Assembly (NCBI GenBank): GCA_027559495.1
Contig: JAMXSV010000004.1
Coordinates: 2,593,001 to 2,657,000 of the forward strand
DNA from: Aurifilum marmelostoma
Taxonomy: Eukaryota > Ascomycota > Sordariomycetes > Diaporthales > Cryphonectriaceae
Length of the DNA stretch: 64,000 nucleotides
Direction: 5' to 3'
In this document: piece by piece, positions 57,468 to 64,000 of the stretch
Position numbering within the stretch: position 1 is the first letter of the stretch
How the letters are laid out: the number at the start of each line of letters is the position of its first letter
Notes under the pieces: generated by a model
Told to the model about the DNA's origin: nothing
The model's input: only the letters and a program-made list of their open reading frames with translations
The model's database searches: none
Made by a program: the position numbers and the translations under genes

Positions 57468-58050
57468 TTACGAGGTGGGGTTGGGGTTCATCTGTCGTGC
57501 TGTGTCAGCCATGATGGTTTTGCTCTGATTTGTGGGCGCAAGGCGCAGAGCCGTGGCAGGCCATCTATCCTGCATCGCTTGCGGGTTGCTCGGTACTGAC
57601 CTTTCTCTTGCCACCAGTGAGCTGGACGTTCACGAAACGGCGGGTGTACTTGAGCCTCTTCATGGCACGGCCCTTACTGCTCCGCTGTCAGCATTTCCCA
57701 TACAAAGATGTCTTTTTTTTTGTCGCATTCTGGAATCGACTTTCGGGGAAAGAGGAGGGAGGGGCGGGTCGATTGAGGATCGCGTGTCGGGGTGGATTCA
57801 TCAGACGTACGGCAGCTTCTTCTTCTCTATATCAAAATTTTTTGTCAGTATTTGTGTATTCATCGCAAACAATGAGAAATTCGCCAGTACGCACCCTGCT
57901 TCTCAACCTTGGGGGTCTGAGACTTGACCTTGCCGGCACGGGCCCTGTTTGTCGAAGAATCTGTCAGAAATTTTTCGCCCTCCTTCGCTCGCAGCAGCAG
58001 CCAGCCCCTGAAGTCGGTCGTCCTTACAGAGATCCGTGAACCTTTCCCAT
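57468..58050 (-). CDS. RPS30: 40S ribosomal protein eS30
   Basis: Five exons: 58028-58050, 57895-57944, 57811-57826, 57601-57676 and 57468-57491, totalling 189 nt and 62 aa, the normal S30 length. Peptides by exon: MGKVHGS/L, ARAGKVKSQTPKVEKQ, E-KKK-L/P, KGRAMKRLKYTRRF..., MNPNPTS. Donors are GTAAGG, GTGCGT, GTACGT and GTCAGT; all acceptors end YAG. The third exon is only 16 nt. The protein is extremely basic and lacks the ubiquitin-like FUBI leader of animal FAU, as is usual for fungi. It binds 18S rRNA near the A site of the small subunit. Four introns in a 62-codon gene, and every exon under 80 nt, explain why no long frame marks it. It is head-to-head with WBP11, 316 bp apart. Confidence 0.95.
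57811..57826 (-). other. 16-nt micro-exon of the S30 gene
   Basis: Minus-strand exon AGAAGAAGAAGCTGCC lies between ATATAG and GTACGT. It completes Glu, encodes Lys-Lys-Lys-Leu and gives two bases of Pro, restoring the conserved VEKQEKKK-x-PKGRA segment. Without it the frame and the protein fail. Confidence 0.88.
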
Positions 58051-58366
58051 TTTCGGTGATTTTTCAGTGACTGTCGATTTTGGATGATCGGTGTCTGGTT
58101 GATAGGGGGGTGGGACAGTCGATGGTTTGTCGATTGAGGGTTGTCGGACAGTGATGAGTCGTTGGAGGAATTCTTGGTGGGTTTGCTGAGGTTTGCCCCC
58201 GCTGGCAGTGGGCGGCGAGCCGATTCGGGCTAGCAGCACAAATCACGTGCAGCCTGTCGGCGTTTAGATAAGAGTTTCCGATAAGCCTGGGCCGCTGGTC
58301 GATCAACAAGGTGACGCTCTCAAGCTTTCGACATTGTATGGACTATGCACGAGCAGACCAGACAAA
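58051..58366. promoter_or_regulatory. Compact divergent promoter, S30 / WBP11
   Basis: 316 bp between two start codons. It has two GATAAG elements (58267-58272 and 58280-58285); the second sits in CGATAAGCCT, also present in the YIF1/SRP101 promoter. A shared regulatory role is inference. Confidence 0.5.
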
Positions 58367-59331
58367 ATGGCCAAGGAGAAAAATTACAATCCCGTGCAGG
58401 CTCAGCGAAAAGCTGATAAGGCCAAGGCCATAAAAAAAGGTGCGTTGCTTTCTGTACATTTTTTTTTCCTTTAACGAGCCCCCTTTTCTTCCTCTCTGGA
58501 TCTCCCGAGCGACTAACTGGGTTCCTGTTAGGAAAGGCTGATGTTACGGCCAAGCGCAACGAGCGCCTTGCAAAGCGCAACCCGGAGCGCATACAGAAAC
58601 AAATCGATGACCTGAAAGCGATTACTACTGGCGGCGGCAAGCTCACGCGGCACGAGGAGCAGCTCCTCGAGGGCCTCGAGAAGGAGCTCAAGGCAGTGCA
58701 GAAAGCTCGCGAAGCACTCGGCGACGCAGCACCCCAGTTCAGGCGTGGCGGTCCACCGCGCGACGGGAACAATGACAGAGGAGTGCTGGGCAAGCGGAGG
58801 CGGAACTTCGATGACGCTGAAGCGGACAGTGATAGCGACGAAGTTCCAGAGGATGTGAAGGCTATTCCCATGCCGAGGGACACGCCGCCGCCCATCTCAA
58901 AGGACGTTATGGACAAATGGTGGGCTAAAAGGAGGGCAAAGAGGAATGCGAATGCCAACACGGAGCCACTTGGTCGTGACAGGGGTATTGGCGGGGAGGG
59001 CGGCCCTGACAACAACAACAATAAGGAGCATCGTCCAAAAGCAGCACCAGTGGTCGAGGCCAAGACGGTGTACGAAGCCAAACCGATGGTGAGGGATCTA
59101 AGGAAAGAGGCTGCTGCCTTCGTGCCGAGCGTTGTGAGGCAAAAGCTGGACAAGAGCCAGGGCAAGGGTGGTCTGATGGAGCCCGAGGAGGCGGATAAGC
59201 TGGAGCAAGAGGGCTACCTGAAATCTGCAGCCGCCAGGACGACTGACGGCCCGTCGACTGAGGTCCAACATGGGACGGCACCAGCATCCAAGCATGTCAC
59301 CGTGGAGGAGATCGAGGACGACGAAGACTGA
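58367..59331 (+). CDS. WBP11-type pre-mRNA splicing factor
   Basis: Two exons: 58367-58439 and 58532-59331, phase 1. Donor AAAG|GTGCGT, branch GACTAAC, acceptor TGTTAG. The product is 290 aa. The first 55 residues are the Wbp11 domain hallmark (MAKEKNYNPVQAQRKADKA, then KRNERLAKRNPERI), with the intron inside it. After it come a helical Lys/Glu segment (QLLEGLEKELKAVQ), an acidic patch, and a PMPRDTPPP stretch that could bind WW or SH3 domains. KWWAKRRAKR is a nuclear-localisation candidate. The C-terminus has VPSVVRQK and ends in an acidic EEIEDDED tail. WBP11/NpwBP proteins are spliceosome-associated and regulate PP1 in animals. Animal proteins carry more proline repeats, and this shorter form is typical for fungi. 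Confidence 0.9.
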
Positions 59332-60388
59332 AAGAGTCTGGGCAGTTCAGTCAGACTCGTGAACAATTCTGCCTACCATTGTGAACAGGTTGCACAATGC
59401 ATTCATTGGTGAGCCAGGGATGGTTTTCCAGAGCCTGTGAGTACCTTTGCCTATGTGTCGGCCACATGCCGATGCGGCCAGTGCTATATTGTGTCAAGTT
59501 GCAGGACACGTTCAGTCCACCACCCGCACGCAGCATTTGGTCGAAAACTAATGCGGTCACGTCCAATCCACAGGTTACAATAAACGACGGTCCGGACCTT
59601 TAGCTGCGTGGGCCCTCGGCTTTAGAAGCTGTAGCCTCTGTAAGCATAACGCCTCGACTTGTCTGCAGTAGCCTTGTGCTATGACGGTAATCCTCCGCAC
59701 CATCCGACATAGGGATCTGTGCGATCAAAGAGATGGTCTCCTTTCCACTACCACCACCAAGAGACAGGGTGGTGACGGCACAAAATCGAAGAGACTACTC
59801 AAGTCTCTGCTTAGTGACTTGACTATGGTGGACAAGTCTTCACAATTATGTGCAAGGCATACATATTCCGGCCATGATCCCAGGTCCACCTGCAGGAGGA
59901 ACATTATCCGGCCATACTGCTAGTTCTCTAACCGATGGTGGGGTCATGGATGACATGTGCAAAGTCGTGATTGGGCATGGAGGAGTGCGTTGGAGTGTAG
60001 CATTGTCCTCGTCTGTCCTCTTACCGCCTCGAATCCTACACAATCACCCTCAGTTAGCATAGTGCAAGATTCCAAAGGATTCCCTTTTTCCAACAGGAGG
60101 GCCTCGTCTCAAACTGCCAAGGCTTCCAATCTAGACTCCCTCTGCACTGTCGGCTCTCAACGGGTCTCCGCATGGACTTGAGTTTGGGGTGGATCCATCT
60201 ATCCGAAAGCGGAAGCAGACCGGCAACAAATGTCTGGGGAAAGATAGTATTCTGGATAATCTACTTAATCACTTTGTTTGTAACGGAGTAGGGTCGATTT
60301 CCATAAGGTCGGCAGAGTTCACTGTCATGTTGAGTATCTGCTCGAGCACCTGCTGTTGATGTCCAGCTGAGTATAAAGACAAGCTGCC
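59332..60388. other. Intergenic, WBP11 3' flank and transporter promoter
   Basis: About 1.06 kb with no recognisable coding region. A TATAAA at 60372-60377 lies only 12 nt before the transporter ATG, too close to be its TATA box if that ATG is used. Confidence 0.5.
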
Positions 60389-62083
60389 ATGGCCACAGAG
60401 ACCCTCACAACTCAGAAAAGTCCTGAGGCCAATTGGACGTATGATAACAATGTCAGTGGCGGGGGCAGCCGTTCACAGTGGGACTCAGTCGCCGTGAGGG
60501 CGCCATACGAGCCAGCAGCCAACTCGGGCACGGCGGAACTGAGGTCGCGGCATGAAGAGATCGAAGAGACCACCCATGACTCTGACTCCAGAAGCGACGA
60601 GAAGGAGGAGGAGAAGAAGAAGAAGGGCCTAGGTCCAGACATAGCAGCGAGCCCGCCCAGCGCTCCTGACCTGCTCGTAGTCCCAAGCAACCCGGAGCCA
60701 GACCTGCGCAGGCACTCGACATCCGGCACAGAACACGAGACGTATCCAGAGGGCGGGCTGCAGGCATGGCTGGTCGTGCTCGGCTGCTGGCTCGCCCTCA
60801 TCGCCTCCCTGGGCCTGCTGAACACGCTGGCCACGTTCCAGACGTATGTGACCACACACCAGCTTGCGCACTACAGCGACGGCACCGTCGGGTGGATCTT
60901 CTCGATCCACACGTTTGTGGTCTTCTTCTTTGGGCTGTATATTGGGCCTATCTTTGACAAGTATGGGCCAAAGTGGATCGTGCTGGCTGGTATGTTCTGC
61001 ATTGTCGCTGGCATGATGCTGTTTAGTATATCAACTGGTATGTATTTTTTTCTTTTTTTCTTCTTTTTTTTTGTTTTGTTTCTGTTCTAATAATTACCAG
61101 ACATGATGTGAAATCCGAAGGTTGTCTCATCATAAAGCAATGATGATAATGCTAACCCGAGTTACATTTCCATAGAACTCTGGCACTTTATCCTATCCTT
61201 CGGCCTCCTCACCGGCCTCGGCTGCTCCCTCATCTTCATCCCCTCCTTCGCCGCGCCGGGTCATTACTTTATGCGCCGGCGGGGGCTCGCGACAGGCTTC
61301 GCCGCGACGGGCGGCTCCATCGGCGGCGTCATCTTCCCCCTCATGCTCGAGTCCCTGTTCCCGCGCCTGGGCTGGGGCTGGTCCATCCGCATCGTGGGCT
61401 TCCTGTGCCTCGTCCTCTGCGGCATCGCCAGCCTCCTCATCCGGCGGCGCATCGTGCCGGCCAAGAACGCAAGCCCGCACCCCGACTTCCGCATCTTCAA
61501 GGACCGGGCGTTCCTGCTCACTACCATCGGCGTCTTCCTCATGGAGTTTGCCCTCTTCATCCCCCTGACCTACATCTCCAGCTATGCCCGCGCCTCCGGC
61601 TTCAGCAGCTCCCTGTCCTTCCAGACGGTGCCGATCCTCAACGCGGCCTCGGCGCTGGGGCGTGCCCTCCCCGGCTACTGGAGCGACCTCATCGGGCCCT
61701 TCAACATCGAGCTGCTCATGATGCTCGTCTCCATCATCGCCTGCTTTGCCGTCTGGCTGCCCGCGGGCACCTACACGGCCGGCCTCGTCCTCTTCTCGGT
61801 GCTGTTCGGGTTTGCCTACGGCGCCTTTGTGAGCACCACCCCTGTGTGCGTGGGCCGCCTGTGCAAGACCCAGCAGTATGGGCGGTACTATGCCACCTGC
61901 TACACCATTGTCAGCTTTGCCTGTCTGATAGGGGTCCCTATCGCGGGGAATATCCTGACGGCGGATGGCGGGGCGTACTGGGGGGTGATTGTCCTGACGG
62001 GGTGTCTGTTTGTGGGGGCACTTGGGTTTTTGGGGGCTGCCAAAGGATGTAGTGTGAATTGGAAGATGTTGGCTGTGTTCTGA
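60389..62083 (+). CDS. MFS transporter, monocarboxylate-permease family
   Basis: Two exons: 60389-61037 and 61176-62083, phase 1. Donor ACTG|GTATGT, branch GCTAAC, acceptor CCATAG. The product is 518 aa. A hydrophilic N-terminal tail of about 125 residues, with an acidic/Lys cluster, precedes twelve predicted membrane helices. The start of the membrane part, YPEGGLQAWLVVLGCW, is the MCT-family D/E-G-G-x-x-W entry motif, and the A-loop reads YIGPIFDKYGPKW. Helix 5 has GLATGFAATGGSIGG, typical of fungal MCT-like carriers. Such proteins move monocarboxylates, nicotinic acid or polyketide products. Its place next to a polyketide synthase suggests export or precursor transport for that pathway, but substrate cannot be read from sequence. 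Confidence 0.9.
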
Positions 62084-63085
62084 GGGGGTTTTGGAATGGA
62101 GCTGTTCATCTGTGGATGTGTCGTGAGTAATTATCCCATGTGCAAGGACAGAGGATACAGTAGGGTTGACACCGTACTGCAGCTGCTTGTAATCATATGA
62201 TTATTGTGTAGGACGGGAAGTCAAATGACTTACTATCTGTATTTTTATTGGACATGGTTATTTGACAGGTGGTTATAAATATATGTCTATAGAATGTATG
62301 AGCTGGTCACACTGTAAATCATTCCTCTGTCCTTTTCTTGTTATAATCACACAAAAGAACCACAAGAACATCAAGTCAATCACCATTCAAATATTTACTT
62401 CCAACAATGGTCCCTCCACCTGCCTCCCAAATCACCCTGATCTCACTCTTGAATTATTTTTAATTATATTTTCACAATAAAGTTTCGACGCCAATGTGAC
62501 TTGCACTCAACCTGTCCCTCTGCCTTTCTGTTCTTGACTTCCTCTGCTATTTTGATATCAAGCAATGAAAAAGTTTCAATCTCAATATGGCCTCTGATGG
62601 ACCTGTTGGTATACAGAATCACACCGCAGACATCATCACCGGGTGAGCATCGAACCTGGAAAACATCAAAAGTTTCACAACGTGGCCTGCTTTTAGTGAG
62701 CTATTCTGACCCAATCCCTTTAGAAAATTGATCTTGGGTGGGCGGTGGGCACAAGACTTGTAAAAAGAGGCTACAATGAGCTCTTCCAATATGGCCCCTG
62801 ATTATAACATTGCACCCATTGAGAAGAAAAGAAAAGAGAGAGCAAGAAAAAAAAGAAAAAACCATGACGCCCCAGCCTTGCATCCCATGCGTGCAGGTAT
62901 AATCAAACAACTCCACTGAATCAAAGTCTCAAAGAACTACTACCAAAGGAAAAAAAGTCTTCTTCTTCTTCTTCTTCTTCTACAGTCTGTTGCTTTTTTT
63001 CTCCTCCCTTCACACACGAAAGTGATCCATTCTTCACCGGGGCGTGGTCCTCCGATCACCGTCCCCCCCCCCCCCCCGGGGCTCC
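62084..63085. other. Intergenic between convergent genes
   Basis: AT-rich 3' flanks of the transporter (+) and synthase (-). It includes a TCT repeat (62958-62981) and a 15-C run (63063-63077) just beyond the synthase stop. No coding region seen. Confidence 0.55.
62958..62981. repeat. TCT trinucleotide microsatellite
   Basis: Eight TCT copies in the synthase 3' flank. Confidence 0.9.
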
Positions 63086-64000
63086 TCACGACCCCCATCC
63101 TCCCTTCTCGGCGATGCTCCTGGCGAGCTCCACGATGCTCGCGGCCCCGATGACCTCCATGTCCGTGATCTTGACGCCCACGTTCTTGAAGACCCAGCTG
63201 CGGAAGCTGGAGGTGACGAGCGAGTCCACCCCGTACGCCGTCAGGCTCTTGTCGGCGTCCATGTCGGGCGGGGACATGCCGAGGGACGCAGACAGGTAGC
63301 CGACGCAGCCGCGCAGCACGGCGTCCACGGCGTCGTCGGGGCCGTCGGCGTGGCGGAGGGCCAGGGCCAGGGCGCGCCCGCTGTTCTGGGACGACTGCGA
63401 GGACGTGGCGGCGGCGGCGGAGGAGGTGCCGGGGCTGGGCGAGGTGCCGCGGCTGTCCGAGGGCGCCGCGTGGGGCTGGTCGATGCGGTCGAGAAGCTCA
63501 AACAGCCTCGTCTCGGCCCAGTACGGGTCCGAGACCTCGTTCTGCAGGATGAGGCCGCCCGTGCCGACGCCCGTGACCACCTGCGGCGGCAGCGAGACGG
63601 GCCCGCACCCGCCGCCGCACATGGCCCGCTCGACGAGCAGGAGGTAGTCCTCGAGCAGCACCATGAAGAAGCCCGTGGCCTTGAGCTTGGCGCACGTGGC
63701 CGAGTCGTCCTCGAGCATCCCCGCGCCCACCACGGGGCCCAGGTCGATCGAGACCGAGTGCAATCCCCGCGAGGACCGGTACCAGGCCAGCGCGTCCTGG
63801 TAGCAGTTGCCCGCGGCGTAGTTGGCCTGGCCGCGGTTGCCGATGACGCCCGAGGCGGAGGACAGGAAGATGCAGAAGTCCATGTCCCGCGGGAGCACCT
63901 TGTGCAGGTTCCACGAGCCCGCCATCTTGGGCCTGGTCGCGGCTGTCCACTCGTCGTAGGTCATGGTCGCCCACAGGGCGTCGGCGATGACCGCCGCGCA
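63086..64000 (-). CDS. Highly reducing polyketide synthase, C-terminal fragment (KR-ACP)
   Basis: The frame is open to the right edge, so only the last 304 residues are visible; the rest lies beyond the window. The first half is the end of a ketoreductase domain. Its catalytic Ser lies in CIFLSSASGVIG and the Tyr and Asn in GQANYAAGN, followed by LHSVSIDLGPVVGAGML. A linker of about 60 residues rich in Ser/Ala/Gly leads to an acyl-carrier domain whose phosphopantetheine site is in YGVDSLV. The protein ends at SIAEKGGWGS with no thioesterase, methyltransferase or reductive-release domain after the ACP. That end organisation (KR-ACP) is typical of lovastatin-type highly reducing type I synthases. 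The NYAAGN and DSL residues are intact, so nothing here suggests inactivation. Confidence 0.93.
   Translation of the reverse strand, partial: CAAVIADALWATMTYDEWTAATRPKMAGSWNLHKVLPRDMDFCIFLSSASGVIGNRGQANYAAGNCYQDALAWYRSSRGLHSVSIDLGPVVGAGMLEDDSATCAKLKATGFFMVLLEDYLLLVERAMCGGGCGPVSLPPQVVTGVGTGGLILQNEVSDPYWAETRLFELLDRIDQPHAAPSDSRGTSPSPGTSSAAAATSSQSSQNSGRALALALRHADGPDDAVDAVLRGCVGYLSASLGMSPPDMDADKSLTAYGVDSLVTSSFRSWVFKNVGVKITDMEVIGAASIVELARSIAEKGGWGS

Noticed and set aside
60372..60377. TATAAA before the MFS transporter
   Set aside because: Only 12 nt from the ATG, so it cannot act as a TATA box for that start; probably chance.

Overview
The window reads as a chromosome segment of a filamentous ascomycete (Pezizomycotina, most likely a Sordariomycete). 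Evidence: genes are single and widely spaced; most introns are short (54-148 nt) with GTNNGN donors, CTRAY-like branch points and YAG acceptors; and the families are fungal (CFEM and WSC wall proteins, LysM protein, AreA/NIT2 GATA factor, Dbf2/Sid2 kinase, highly reducing polyketide synthase). There are no CRISPR arrays, no recognisable transposons and no rRNA or tRNA genes that I can support.

Layout, left to right: a CFEM GPI-anchored protein (-, 0.7-1.4 kb); a myosin II heavy chain (-, 3.0-10.4 kb) split by a non-canonical GC-AG intron; a Red1/ZFC3H1-type zinc-finger protein (+, 11.6-15.5 kb); a Naa50-like acetyltransferase with an N-terminal PCNA-binding (PIP-box) motif (-, 16.7-18.0 kb); an Sgf11-type SAGA deubiquitinase-module protein (+, 19.5-20.8 kb); a PPIL1-type cyclophilin with an apparent frameshift (-, 21.7-22.3 kb); signal peptide peptidase (+, 23.1-24.9 kb); a secreted LysM protein (-, 27.9-28.7 kb); YIF1 (-) and SRP receptor alpha (+) sharing a divergent promoter (30.4-34.8 kb); areA (-, 35.8-39.1 kb); a gene-poor stretch of about 10.5 kb; a WSC-domain membrane protein (+, 49.6-51.1 kb); the Dbf2/Sid2 kinase (-, 53.2-55.4 kb); ribosomal protein eS30 built from five exons including a 16-nt micro-exon (-, 57.5-58.1 kb); a WBP11-type splicing factor (+, 58.4-59.3 kb); an MFS monocarboxylate-type transporter (+, 60.4-62.1 kb); and the 3' end of a polyketide synthase running off the right edge (-, 63.1-64.0 kb).

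Most of the segment is conserved housekeeping: secretory pathway (SPP, YIF1, SRP receptor), septation and cytokinesis (myosin II, Dbf2), RNA and chromatin (Red1-like, Sgf11, WBP11, eS30) and nitrogen regulation (AreA). Many neighbours are arranged head to head. The right edge, with the transporter and the synthase, looks like the start of a secondary-metabolite cluster. Exon boundaries were worked out by hand from reading-frame continuity, splice consensus and family knowledge; no search or transcript data were available. I found no clearly undescribed multi-gene system. The most novel-looking items are the PIP-box acetyltransferase, the enlarged two-zinc-site Sgf11, the S30 micro-exon, and the long non-coding block upstream of areA.
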